64,000 nucleotides of DNA from Garcia nutans (GCA_947685225.1 CANTUV010000015.1:5642001-5706000), one strand, 5' to 3'. Positions 47,156 to 59,352 are shown, numbered from the stretch's first letter. A program made the numbers and translations. The notes: generated from the letters alone by a model not told the origin.

Positions 47156-49468
47156 TTATAGTTGAATTTGCTCTTCTTCAACTTCAAATTCCTCCTCAAC
47201 ACTCTCATCGTCCAAAATGGAATTGTCTTCTTTATTCTCATTGGAAATCTCTGCTTCTTCCTGCAATTTTAGAGCCCTTTCTAGCTTGTGTTCGCCATTG
47301 TCCTGCAAGAAAACTTCTTGAATAGCATTATCAGTAAAATCAATGAAAGAGCAATCTTCATATAAAGCACTAGTGGGAATGGGGGAAGTGTTAAAAATTG
47401 AAAATTCTACAGTTTGTCCCAAAACGGTCATAGTAAGTTTTCCATTTTTAACATCAATTAAAGTGTTAGTTGTGGCCATAAAAGGCCTCCCTAACAAAAT
47501 TGCATGCTCGGCATCCCTTGGGATTTCTCCCCCCATGTCTAAAACAATAAAATCAACGGGTACAATCAAACCTCCTACCTTTACTAGAACATCTTCTATG
47601 ATTCCCTTAGGGTATCTAAGAGTTCTATCTGCTAGTTGCAAAACCATTTTGGTTGGTTTGAGTTCCCCAAGCTCTAATTTCAAATAAATTAAATATGGCA
47701 TCAAATTAATACTAGCTCCGAGATCACACATGCCAATGGTTTCTTTCCCATTCCCCATAGAGATTCTCACTATAAAGCTCCCAGGATCTTTTAGTTTAGG
47801 AGGTAACTTATGTTGTAAAACAACACTTGTTACTTCCGAAACTATCACCTTCTCATCCAACTCATACCTTATCTTCTTAGTGTTTAGTTCTTTTAAGAAT
47901 TTGGCATAAGATGGCATATTCTTTATTACCTCTAGTAAGGGTAGGTTGATACTTACCTTTGAAAGCATGTTATAAATTTCAGAAAATTGCTTATCATGCT
48001 TTTCATTTTTTAACCTGCTGGGAAACAGAATTGGTGGTCTGTATGGATTTGGAGATTTGTGCAGCCTTGGTGCAGCGGATGCCTCCTCTTTATCTTCTTT
48101 AAGCTCATTTGGTTTAGCTTTTTCTTCTTGCACTTCTTTGCCATTATCTTGCATTGTACCTGCATCAAAGGAATTATTAATGTTATTATCACCAATTTTA
48201 TTATCAAGTACCTTACCACTTCTCAAAATGGTGATTGCTTTGGTCTGCTCCAGTTGGCTGGGAAATTTCCCTTTTTGATTGGCTTGGAGTTGATTAGCCA
48301 ATTGACCCACTTGAGTTTCAACCTTCTTAAGCGATGCTTCTAAAGAGTCAAACCACTTATTGTTCAATTCTTGATTTTGAGTGCTTACTTCAATGAAAGC
48401 ATTCAAGTTGTCTTCAAACGAAGGTTTCTTGACCTGCTCTTGATTTGAGGTTTGCCCTTGAAATTGGGGACCTCTTTGATATGGTTGGAAAGGCTGTTGA
48501 GGTGGAGCATGTTGTTGATTCTTCCACGAAAAATTTGGGTGATTCCCCCAACCGGGGTTAAAAGAATTTGAATATGGGTCATTCCTACCCCTTTGTTAGA
48601 ACCCTTCAAAAGCAAAAGCTTGTTCTTGCTCCTCCTGAAATGTATCAAAATTTGAGGGGCACACATTTGCTTGATGGCTTACAAGACCGCATGATGCGCA
48701 TGACTCTTGGCTTGGTCCCGACAAGTTCCCTTTTGCATTCAACAATTTCACTTGTTTTGTCAGTTCTGCAATTTGCCTAGCCATTTTCGAGTTTGCACTT
48801 ATCTCGTGTGCTCCTCTTCTCCTTTCTCCAAAACTCTTTTGTTGGGAATTTGCACCCAACATTTCGAATAATGCAACTGTTTCTGCAGCTGTTCTTTCAC
48901 CCATTGCTCCCCCTGCTGCATTATCCACTGTGTTTTGACATTGTTGAGTTAGCCCATCATAGAAGAATTGATTGAGCAACTGTTGTGGATAGTAATCGTG
49001 AGGGCACTGAAATAATAAGGATTTGAAGTGATCCCACGCCTCGTGAAACTGTTCTCCATCAAATTGGGTGAAAGTTGCAATACTTCCCCTAAGCTCCTTG
49101 GTCTTTTGGTGTGAATAAAACTTTCCCATAAATTTGTTGTAAACTTCTGTCCATGTGGTTAAAGAATTCTCTTGTAGGGTCATCAACCACGCTTTTGCTC
49201 TGTCTTTCAAACTATATGGGAAACATCTCAATTTAAGTTCATCTTCTGTTAGTGTTTGCAAAGGGAATGTATGCAATGTTGAGTAAAAATCCCAAATGAA
49301 GTTGAGAGGATCTTCATTCGGTAATCCATGGAAGGATGACAGCATACTATAGTGAGTATTTCTGAGTTCATAGTTTCTTGATGCGTTGCTCAACCGGATA
49401 CAAGATGTGGTCACTCCGATGATTGGTCGGGCAAACTCCTTCATAGGTGGTTCTTGTGCATCACCCAT
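47156..49468 (-). pseudogene. Athila-type gag and protease with one in-frame stop
   Basis: The minus-strand ATG at 49468 begins a gag of the Athila type (DPLNFIWDFYSTLHTF, LKLRCFPYSLKDRAKAWL, FYDGLTQQCQNTVD) with a CCHC knuckle near 48690-48655 (CASCGLVSHQANVC). A TAA at 48596-48598 interrupts. The same frame continues through a Gln-rich linker and a helical segment to an aspartic protease (CDLGASINLMP near 47735, then ILLGRPFMAT near 47490), ending at 47156. Except for the TAA the frame is open for over 760 codons, so this is the best preserved part of the element. Confidence 0.88.
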
Positions 49469-49695
49469 CTATGTTTCTATGTTCTCCTCAAACTGCTCGT
49501 CGGTATTTTCCCTTTCTTGCTCAAAAGGATTTGGTCCCTCGGGTCTTGGAAGTCTATGGATGTTGTCTATAAATGGAACAAGTTCGTTTCCTTGAGTCCT
49601 TCGCCCATGCATAAAGTACCTAAGCAATTCAAAAAGAAAACTTTAAACGATTTAACAAATAAATTAAAACAATCAAACTATCACAAAAATTGCCT

Positions 49696-49712
49696 TCCCC
49701 GGCAGCGGCGCC
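49696..49712 (-). other. Athila-type primer binding site (tRNA-Asp type)
   Basis: TGGCGCCGCTGCCGGGG on the element's strand matches the 3' end complement of plant tRNA-Asp(GUC) as I know it, with one difference. It is separated from the LTR by a few bases (AGTTTT). A second partial copy of the TGGCGCCGCT part lies at about 49892-49883. Confidence 0.8.
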
Positions 49713-49719
49713 AAAAACT

Positions 49720-49899
49720 TGTTGCGCTTAAATTAACACTATCACAAAGCGTCACTCGCAAGTATACGAGGCTATTGTAGTGACAGTGATCGCCCCAAGG
49801 TCGTTTCCCAAGGAAGGACTTGCATGTAATAGTTTGATTAACATGAAATAATAACGGCGCCATTAACATGTAATAGTTCGATTAGCGGCGCCAAAAACT
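49720..49899 (-). repeat. Duplicated LTR/primer-site junction
   Basis: TGTTGCGCTTAAATTAACAC starts at 49720 and again, with one change, at 49900. The first copy runs about 130 bp as LTR, then breaks into GGCGCC-containing filler and a repeated TAATAGTTCGATTA segment before the second start. The LTR therefore has a 180-bp extra piece at its 3' edge (element orientation). Confidence 0.85.
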
Positions 49900-51723
49900 T
49901 GTTGCGCTTAAATCAACACTATCACAAAGCGGCACTCGCAAGTATACGAGGCTATTGTAGTGACGGTGATCACCCCAAGGTCGTTTCCCAAGGAAGGACT
50001 TGCAAGTAATAGTTCGATTAGCATTGAATAATAAATTCAATTTTGTGATTGAATTGGTGGACCGTAATTATCCTTAGAAATTAAAACGAGTGATTTTATG
50101 CAAGAGAATTTCAATTATGGAAATGATGCCTAGGGTTGTAGGTCTATTTAATCAAATGTTCAATTATCCGATTATCCATTAATATAATCTTGAATCTTAA
50201 TTTGTTTCTTAAGATTAATTAGCCAATTATCAATTCACTAGTTCTCACGTTTATGAATTAACAACAACCAATTATTTAACATTATCAAATTAATAAACCC
50301 TAGAACTTATATTTCTAATTCATTCTTAGGGTAGTCAATTGCATAGTTCCGATATTAAACTTCTCCTCTCGGTTCGTCATTCAATATTAAGTAATCAATA
50401 GGTGGCCATTCTATCGATTTACGTTTAATTCAATGCAATCAACATATAACAAGATATATCAATGGAATCATCAAATCAAATCATTTAATCAAATATACTA
50501 CAACCCCAAGCATGAGTAAATTAGCTCATCATATGTTTTAAGCAAATACTCAATTCAATATAAACCAAATCAAAATTATACATTGCAATATTAATGTTCT
50601 TAATACACAACAACAAATAAGAAATGGAATAAAAGAAAGAGTTAGAAAAACCCCTTTTTGAAGATGCTAAAAATCGGACTCTCGTCTCTTTCGTGGCTCC
50701 TTCTTGGTGCGTGATGATGAACTTCCAGCTCTCTTGAACAATTGGTTCTCTTCTTGAAGGAGTAGATGATAGCTTTCTCAAATTCTCAACTCTCCAATCA
50801 AGCCTCTTAAAACCCTAACTCTTAAGAACTAATAACTCACTTCAAAACCAACAATTGTTTTTGCTCTTGGTGTGTGTAAAGAAATGATGAATGAAGATGG
50901 TGAATGGTCTTGCTCTCTCAAGCAAGAACCAAGGAAGAAGATGAGGAAGATGATGATCAAGTGTAGAGAATGTCCACTAAATTTATTCAAAATTCCCTTT
51001 TCTAATCCCCATGCTCTCCCACTTTGAATTGTTTAAGACATCCATCATGCCTTGTCTCCCATTTACTAATTTCTTTATAACTTTCTTCCATAAAATCCTC
51101 CCACTTTTCACTCTTTTTTTATTCTTTTTGTCACCCACTAAACACACCAGCTCATTTCTCGTGCAAGCCAGCTAAGGACCCAGGGTGACACGGCCAAGCC
51201 ATATGGAGCTTGGCCGTGTCTAGTGACTTTCTTTCTTGGGGACACGGCCAAGCTTCTGGCCGTGTCCCATTCTGTATGCTTAGTCCTTGAGAGACACGGC
51301 CAAGGACACGGCCGTGTCCAGTGATGGTGTCTGTCTCTGTGTATTTCTTTTCCTTCTTTGCTTTCTTTGCTCTTTTGTTCCTTTGGAGAGACACGGCCAG
51401 TGGCTTGGCCATGTCTCATGGCCGTGTTCGCTACTGGACTTGTTTCCTTGAGGGACACGGCCAAGCCATGTTAGTCCTGGCCGTGTCTCCTAATTTTCCT
51501 TGTTTCTACTTCTTTTGATGAAGGACACGGCCAAGCCATGACAAGCTTGGCCGTGTCACTTGATTTTCTCCACAAATTCCACCAATTTTGATCAAATGGC
51601 TCCATCGAATGTACTCCAACCTAAATCAACAACTTCAAACAAACTTGAGTGCAATTTAACATGAAAATTAACTTAAAATCAACATAAACCTCATAGAAAA
51701 TATATACAAAATTTATCTAAACA
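49900..51723 (-). repeat. 5' LTR of the Athila-type element
   Basis: 1824 bp, ends ATCTAAACA like the other LTR. It contains a GACACGGCC cluster at 51186-51558. It is followed by four bases (CGTC) and then a Tekay LTR remnant, without a matching target duplication. Confidence 0.9.
51186..51558. repeat. GACACGGCC module cluster, Athila 5' LTR
   Basis: The clearest hairpin is 51187-51220: 13-bp perfect stem GACACGGCCAAGC / GCTTGGCCGTGTC with an 8-nt loop. Further arms lie at about 51240-51265, 51293-51320, 51388-51425, 51452-51488 and 51523-51558. Confidence 0.9.
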
Positions 51724-51727
51724 CGTC

Positions 51728-52170
51728 ATTTGAATTACTTCCAATGGATTCTAAGTTTCAAGTAAAGAAATGAAGGAAGATGAAGAAAGTAAAAGAAATG
51801 GTGATGGTGAAGATGGAGTCCACGTTTTATGGAAGGAAGAAGAAAAGAAAATGAAAAAAAAAACAAAAAGAGACAAAGTCAAATTTATGGTCTTCAAACA
51901 TTCTCCACCAAGTCTTTTAATAATAAAATAATCAATTATTTCCTCTTCCACTCAATTATTTCTTCTAATGAATTCATTAATTCAATAATAAACAAATATC
52001 TTCTTTAGTTGACCATCCATTTTGACTTGTATATATGTTATATATATTTCCATATATACAACATATAAACTCTCTTTTAATTCTTTTTCTTTCCAATTAC
52101 ACATATACATTTAATTCAAATAAAACAACAATTATATCAAAACTTCTAAGGCACACTTTGGGATATTACA
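51728..52170 (-). repeat. Truncated 3' LTR of the second Tekay-type element
   Basis: Matches 58842-59289 almost base for base, with a shorter A-run. It begins abruptly at ATTTGAATTAC after the Athila LTR plus CGTC, and ends GGGATATTACA before the polypurine tract. Confidence 0.92.
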
Positions 52171-52216
52171 ATTCTCCCCCTCTAAAAAGAAATTTCGTCC
52201 TTGAAATTACCTGATA

Positions 52217-55162
52217 TCAATTCTGAAATAGTTGAGGATACTGATCTTGCATCACTTGCTCACTCTCCCAAGTTGCCTCTTCTCCACCATGATTCTTCCA
52301 AAGAACCTTTACAAGTGGCACTTTCTTATTTCTCAACTCTTTCACTTCATGTGCCAAAATAGCAATTGGTTCTTCTTCAAATGTCAGATCCGGACTCACC
52401 TCAATAGATTCAACTGGTAAAACATGAGATGGGTCAGATCTATACCTTCGCAACATAGAAACATGGAAGACATTATGGATTCTATCCAACTCAAGCGGCA
52501 AAGCAAGACGATAAGCAATTGGCCCAACTCTTTCTAATATCTCATACGATCCAATGAAACGAGGACTTAACTTCCCTTTTCGACCAAATCTCAATATCTT
52601 TTTCCAAGGAGACACTTGGATACAAACTCCGCTATGTCTCTTTTCATACCTGACCACCAATAATGTTATTTCAAATCATAGTACATCTTTGTATTTCCCA
52701 GATGTATAGAAAAAACTGACTGATGGGCTTCTTCTAAAATAATTTTTCTCAATTTAGCATCATCAGGAACACACAATCTATCCTTAAACCAAAGGCTACC
52801 ATCACTTCTCGCAAAGAAATCACAACTCTCCCCGTTTTGGCAATCTGAAACAATCTTCTGAATTTTCTCATTTGTCAATTGAGCCTCCTTAATCTGATCC
52901 AACAATACTGGTCTCAATTGCAACTGAGCCAACAATGCACCATCATCACATGCTTCAAAACTAGCATGTAACGCTCTCAACTCAACAAGCAACGAGAGCG
53001 AATAAACAGCCAAACCTGCCAGAGACTTCCGACTCAAGGCATCAGTAACTACATTCGCCTTACCAGGATGGTAATCAATCAAATAATCGTAGTCTTTAAT
53101 CAGTTCTAACCATTGCCTTTGCCGAAGATTCAGCTCCTTCTAAACACCCAAATATTTCAAACTTTTGTGATCCGTATAAATAAAACATTTCTCTCCATAC
53201 AAGTAGTGTCGCCAAATCTTCAAAGCAAAACTATAGCTGCCAATTCCATATCATGTGTTGGATAATTGAGCTCATGCGACTTCAACTGCCGAGAAGCATA
53301 AGCTACAACTTTACCCTCTTGCATGAAGACACATCCTAAACCATTATGTGAAGCATCACTATAAATCACATAAGGTTTATCTTCCACGGGTAAAGTAAGG
53401 ACAGGTGCTTGAGTCAACATTTCTTTCAACTGATCAAAACTAGCTTGACAATGATCTGTCCACACAAATCTAACTCCCTTTCGAAGCAATCTGGTGAGTG
53501 GAGTAGCTATCAAAGAAAAACCTTTCACAAACCTTCGATAATAGCCTGCCAAACCCAGAAACTTCTAACTTCAGTCACTGACTTTGGTGGACTCCAATTC
53601 AAAATGGCCTCAACTTTACTCGGATCAACTCTTATACCATCTGCTGAAACTATATGACCGAGAAAAGTTACTTGATCAAGCCAAAACTCACACTTTGACA
53701 TCTTAGCATACAACTGCTTCTCTCTCAAGATCTGTAACACGATTCGCAGATGCTTGTCATGTTCTTCCTCATTAAGTGAATACACCAAAATATCATCGAT
53801 GAAAACCACCACAAACTGATCCAGATAGGGCCTAAACACCATATTCATCAAATCCATGAAAGCTGCAGGTGCATTCGTCAATCCAAAAGGCATTACCAAG
53901 AACTCATAATGCCCATATCTTGTGCGGAAAGCTGTCTTAGAAACATCTTTAGCTCTAACCCTCAATTGATGGTACCCTGATCTCAAATCAATTTTGGAAA
54001 ACACTGCTGCTCCCTTCAACTGATCAAAGAGATCATCAATTCGAGGCAAAGGATACTTATTGTTGATAGTTACTTTGTTCAAATGCCTATAATCGATGCA
54101 CAATCTCAAGGTACCATCCCTTTTCTTTACAAACAATACAGGAGCTCCCCACGGAGAAACACTAGGGTGAATAAACCCTTTATCCAACAACTCCTGTAAC
54201 TGCACCTTCAACTCTCTCAATTCAGCAGGTGCCATTCGATAAGGAGTGATAGAGATGGGAGTGGTACCGGACAACAAATCGATACCAAACTCAACCTCTC
54301 TCTCAGGGGGTAACCCTGGCAACTCCTCTGGAAATACATCTGAAAACTCAGCAACTGTGGGTATACTATCAAGTTGAGAACCCACTACTCTGGTATCCAC
54401 AACATGAGCAAGATAAGCATCACACCCTTTTTTAATCAACTTTCTAGCTGAAACAGCTGAAACCAATAAGGATGCAAGTTATCTCTGCTCACTAGATACC
54501 AATATACTTCTACCATCACCAGTTCTCAAAGTAACACATTTCTTTTGACAATCCACCATAGCTCCATGCTTAGACAACCAATCCATGCCTAAAATCAAAT
54601 CATATTCTTTAAAAGGCATTTCAATCAAATCTCCACGAAACTCCTCAGCTTGCACCACAACTGCACTATCTCGGTGCACCTTGCTAACAATCACACTATG
54701 CCCTAAAGGATTTGTCACCAACACATCAAATCCTAGGGACTCAGAATGCAATTCAGTCACAGGCAAAATAGATGCACTTATGTATGAATGAGTAGATCCT
54801 GGATCAATCAAAGCAAAAACTAAAATGCCAAATAAAGAGAATGTACCCGCTATAACTGCTGAAGCATCTGGCTGCCTCTGCATCACATATACTCGTTGAG
54901 AAGGCCCAGCCTCATCTGGCCTACTGCCTGCGGGTGTAGAGCCTCCTCTCTGACTGACTCCAGATCTGCCACCTCTACCAACACCTCTACCACCTCGACC
55001 ACCTCTCACACTAGGTCGAGAAACTGCAGAATCTGCCGGCCTCTGTTCCTGCATCTCAGGACACTCTCTAATAAAATGATCAGGTGATCCACATCTGAAG
55101 CACACCGCTGGTCCACTATTCTTCCAACAGACACCCCTATGTGACCCCCACACTGAACACAT
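52217..55162 (-). pseudogene. Tekay-type pol, multiple breaks and integrase core deleted
   Basis: From the right: zinc knuckle (CFRCGSPDHFIREC near 55090), protease (LIDPGSTHSYIS near 54800), TAA at 54479-54481, reverse transcriptase (VFIDDILVYS near 53790) to a one-base deletion near 53562. RNase H follows (YSDASHNGLG near 53350), with a frameshift near 53225 and a TAG near 53140. The integrase finger region ends in another stop near 52666. At 52611-52619 the sequence jumps from the finger region straight to the segment before the GPY/F module. By comparison with 26052-26796 of the intact copy about 745 bp are lost, including the whole catalytic core. The chromodomain and C-terminus are present (52217-52600). 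Confidence 0.92.
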
Positions 55163-56118
55163 ATAGGTGGAGTGAACCTCTGAACCGCCGGAGTCGAAGC
55201 ACTCGCTACTGAAACTGTAGGTCTCGATCTTTGCCTCTGAAACTGAACTGACCTACTAGCCTGCCTCTGACTCCTACTGATCCAAAGAACAAAACTGCCT
55301 CTACCTCTCTTCACAGATGAAGACCCCGCCTCAAACTGGGGTCTCCTAACCCTGGTCTCCTCCTCGGTAGCAGCTGCTGCAATACCCTGGGCTCTCTCTA
55401 CACTCCTAGCTGCTGCAACAAGCTGGGAAAAATCTTGATATCTAGAACCAGCCACAAGACACATAATAGAGGGCCTCAATCCCTCCTCAAATCTTCTGCA
55501 CCGGTCTATCTCGTCTGAAATAATACCTCCAGCATAGTGACTCAACTGGATGAACTCGACCTCATATTCTGTCACAGTCCGGCTGTCCTGCTTCAAATTT
55601 AGAAATTCCATCTTTTTCACATCTTTATACTCCCTCGGAGTATATTTGAGCTCAAACTCCCGTAGAAAATCACTGTAGGACAATGTAGGTGGATCATCCA
55701 TGGCATGAGGAACTGTCTTCCACCAATCATATGCATCCTTCTGCAACAGTGATCTAGCATAATCAAATCTTTCTTCTGGAGTTGCTTGCAACTGGATGAA
55801 TATTCTCTGTATTCTATCCAACCATTGCTCAGCTACAGCTGGATCAATGGTACCATAGAAATCTTCAGCCCCGTACTTCCTCAATTTATCATAATGTCTC
55901 ACTGGTACCTGAGGCTGTGGTGGCTACTGCATCGGAGCTCCTCTCAACAAATCTACCATGTGCCTAAACCAACCTGGCGGTACCTCATCAGCATATGATC
56001 TCCCTGGCACAGGGGTAGGGGCCTCACTAACTCTATCTACTCTAGCTCCATCTCTATTATCTTCAGGAGCTACACTTTCCGCACTACCCTCAACAGACTG
56101 TCGTGAATGAGACGCCAT
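55150..56118 (-). pseudogene. Tekay-type gag, broken
   Basis: Minus-strand ATG at 56118-56116 (MASHSRQSVEGSAESV), like the intact copy. A TAG at 55924-55926 stops it in the N-terminal linker (fits CAG-to-TAG). The same frame then carries the capsid domain (YGAEDFYGT, KDAYDWWKTV) to about 55150. There a one-base loss shifts the frame just before the zinc knuckle. Confidence 0.9.
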
Positions 56119-56268
56119 TACAACCTATATCTGCAAACACAGCAGAATATACCCCATTAAAGATCAAAGACTGCCATACCAAAACATGTATTTTACTCAA
56201 AAACCAACTTTTAAAATCAAAATATTCTTTTTCTTACAATTCACCTAGGTTGAGAATCTTAAACCTAG

Positions 56269-56280
56269 GCTCTAATACCA
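56269..56280 (-). other. Primer binding site of the second Tekay-type element
   Basis: GCTCTAATACCA on the plus strand. It has one change from the perfect tRNA-iMet complement GCTCTGATACCA found at 30449. Confidence 0.8.
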
Positions 56281-56285
56281 AAAGT

Positions 56286-59200
56286 TGTAACACCCCTTCC
56301 CGACCTACGTGTGTAAGCTGAGTAGAGGCGCCACACTATCCTAATGTTGCTACCACTTTTACTTAGTCAAATTTTTGTTCCGATTTTTACAGAAATTTTG
56401 CCATAGTTTCGCCTAAAAATTCAATCCCAAGTGTCGACAAAACATGTTTTTTTTTCTGATTTTTGAAAACATTTTTACACAAACCAATAAATCCCCCTTA
56501 TAACCTCAACTACAACCTGCAAAAAGGCTTTACACTTCTAGTACAAAATAAAGTGAAGGTTTATTATGAAATATAGTAGATAAAATATTTGTTCACTATG
56601 CAACGGAAAGTAACAATATTTACAAATTCATATACATCAAAACTCAAGTTTTACAACACATAAAATTTATACATGTTTGGCAGTCAGTCTTCGATCTTAA
56701 AGCCCACTATTCACTCTTCAAAATCTAGGCTCGACTCGGCCTAGAGGAACTCTTTGGTTGTTCCCTGTCACCTGCACGAAGAATCACATTCGCGCTAAGA
56801 TGCCATGCTAATGTCACACAATCAAGATTCAAGATCAATTCAAGAGAATATTATATTTCACAATCTTACATTATTTAATAATTAATCAAAACATTCATGA
56901 TTCACATTGAAAACAAAGACAAGCATGGGCCCAAAAAGGATCTAAAATGCTATTCAAAGTTCATAGTTACTGCTTTGGTCCATAATCACAATCATCAAGC
57001 CCGTAGGCGATATATATATCTCTATCCATGGATAGGGTAATAGACCCAGTCTCTTGGACCTCAACTCGGCTAAACTCGAGGAAATCCTCAACCCGGCAAG
57101 ACTGTTACCTGTAACAGACCCAGTCTCTTGGACCTCAACCCGGATAAACCAAGGAGATCCTCAACCCGGCAAGACTGTTACTATAATTCACATTTCACAT
57201 TTATCAGCTGGAATCGGCTTACGACCCGGTCTTTTCACCTATCCAGTACTTTATAGGCATGCCGCGAAAAACAGAACTCTGAAAATTGAATTAACACATT
57301 AGGCACACAATCATTTCACTTATCTCTTTATCAGTCTCTTTTCATTTCATTTCTCATAATTAATTAGGCAACCATGCCTCAATTTTATATTTCATTTGCA
57401 TTATCATAGCCAACAACCATGGCCTCATATCTCATATGATCTCAAATCACAATAAAGCAACTCTTCATAACATCATATCTTTCACATTTCATTTCGTCAT
57501 CACATCTTGCACATTTCACATTTCGTCATCACATCTTGCACATTTCACATTTCGTTATATTTCAAATCACATTAATCAATTCATTATTCAAATGGATATA
57601 ATCAATGGCATTAACACATATTTTACATGCTCATCACAACATTCACATTATACCAAACATAACATTATTAATATACATCCACAATGCATTAGATTCCTTA
57701 TCACATTTATAATCAAATATGTCTCAAGTCTCAATATCATATGAATGTATGCACTAATGTAGTTTGTACTTACCTTAAAACCAACTCACACAAATTTATA
57801 CACTTACTCTTCCAAGAATTCTCAACACTTAGATTAGGGCAATTCAACCTCTTCACAACCTAATCCAAAAAGGAGTATTAGCAAAATGACCAAATGAATA
57901 GTAAATTCTGGTTTTGGACTCAACTTAATCCTTATTTTGAAAATTGTATAAAATAATCTACTTGACTAAAAACTCTAACATTTTTACAGAACTAAATTTT
58001 ACATCTTAAAATCATTCCTTTAAAATTTCAGATCAAACTGAACACAAAATCTTGGTCAAATAGTTCACCCAACCAGACTGCCCCAATTGCCCTGCATCCT
58101 GGCAGCAGTTCTGAACTTTGTGAATTCCATAATTCAAATTCAATCAACGTGGTTCCAAATTATTTTTCTCAAATACTAGACTCACTAAGCAACAACATTT
58201 CCAAAATTCAATTAGATATTATTTTTCTACATTTTATTAAAAATCCCGAAAGATAGCTGTCTCAGTTAAGGTACCTGCTGGAACAGGTCTAATAAAAATA
58301 ATCTTTCCAAAATCATAACCATTCCAAAATCGAATCAACATATTTTTCAGTCATTCTAGACTCATAGAGGTACAACATATCAAAACTTCACTTCAAGAAC
58401 ATTTTTCTATATTTAATTAAAAATCATACAAGTTACAGCCTTTACTAATTGTAAAACAGAAAAGATTTCACTAAACACAACTCTTACTCTTCCATCACCA
58501 ACACCAACCTAACTTCTTATCTTTAATTCCATTTCCAACACATACAAACACACCACAAGCAATCCTAACCATATTATCAACAACACTTCATCAAACTCAA
58601 AAATAACTTCAAAAACAACAAGAGCAATTAAGAGAGAACTTACCAAAATAATGAAATTTCTTGAATTTCTAACTTGTTTTCTTGAAATCTCCTTCAATTT
58701 TTTTTGAGCTTGAGCACAAAACTCTCTCTTGCTCTCTTTTGTCTCATTAAAGTGGCTCTTTCCTTGCTCTTTTCCTCTAATTCTTGAGTTTATGGTGATT
58801 TTCTTGAAAACCCACACATAAACTATCTAATTCCCATAAAAATTTGAATTACTTCCAATGGATTCTAAGTTTCAAGTAAAGAAATGAAGGAAGATGAAGA
58901 AAGTAAAAGAAATGGTGATGGTGAAGATGGAATCCACGTTTTATGGAAGGAAGAAGAAAAGAAAATGAAAAAAAAAAAAAAACAAAAAGAGACAAAGTCA
59001 AATTTATGGTCTTCAAACATTCTCCACCAAGTCTTTTAATAATAAAATAATCAATTATTTCCTCTTCCACTCATTTATTTCTTCTAATTAATTCATTAAT
59101 TCAATAATAAACAAATATCTTCTTTAGTTGACCATCAATTTTGACTTGTATATATGTTATATATATTTCCATATATACGACATATAAACTCTCTTTTAAT

Positions 59201-59289
59201 TCTTTTTCTTTCCAATTACACATATACATTTAATTCAAATAAAACAACAATTATATCAAAACTTCTAAAGCACACTTTGGGATATTACA
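56286..59289 (-). repeat. 5' LTR of the second Tekay-type element, 3.0 kb
   Basis: TGTAACACCCCTTCC to GGGATATTACA. The middle (about 57830-58480) is closely similar to 24430-25080 of the other Tekay LTRs, while both ends are diverged, giving a mosaic look. It has two back-to-back units with GTAAYAG...CTGTTAC ends (57037-57108 and 57111-57181). Confidence 0.9.
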
Positions 59290-59352
59290 GATGCAGCTAA
59301 CTTATTATGGGAGGATCAAAAGTCAAAGATTGTAAACATGATCCAAGCATGT
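59290..59352 (+). pseudogene. Gypsy-3 pol C-terminus, second copy
   Basis: Frame DAANLLWEDQKSKIVNM, homologous to 15050-15092 plus 37309-37320 and uninterrupted at the point where the Ogre-like element landed in the first copy. Ends at TAA 59350-59352. The start of the pol copy is cut by the Tekay LTR at 59289. Confidence 0.8.

Larger units (their letters stand above)
39085..51723 (-). mobile_element. Athila-type LTR retrotransposon, 12.6 kb, flanks not matching
   Basis: Minus-strand order: LTR (51723-49900), a duplicated LTR start, primer site of tRNA-Asp type, gag-protease, reverse transcriptase/RNase H, integrase, a third ORF, 3' untranslated region, polypurine tract, LTR (40934-39085). 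This is the Athila layout. The left flank (AGCAT, in gypsy-3 gag) and right flank (CGTCA, next to a Tekay LTR remnant) are neither a target duplication nor the same sequence context. All genes are broken. Confidence 0.9.
51728..59289 (-). mobile_element. Second Tekay-type element, degraded and truncated
   Basis: Minus-strand order: full 5' LTR (59289-56286), primer site, gag, pol, polypurine tract (52189-52171), and only the last 443 bp of the 3' LTR (52170-51728). The outer part of that LTR is missing at the Athila junction. The right flank is gypsy-3 pol (GATGC...). Coding similarity to the element at 23042-33034 is high, but the LTRs are only partly alike, so it belongs to a sister subfamily. 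Confidence 0.9.

Noticed and set aside
51138..51518. Open frames in the other Athila LTR
   Set aside because: Same cause as above: the module translated in different frames.
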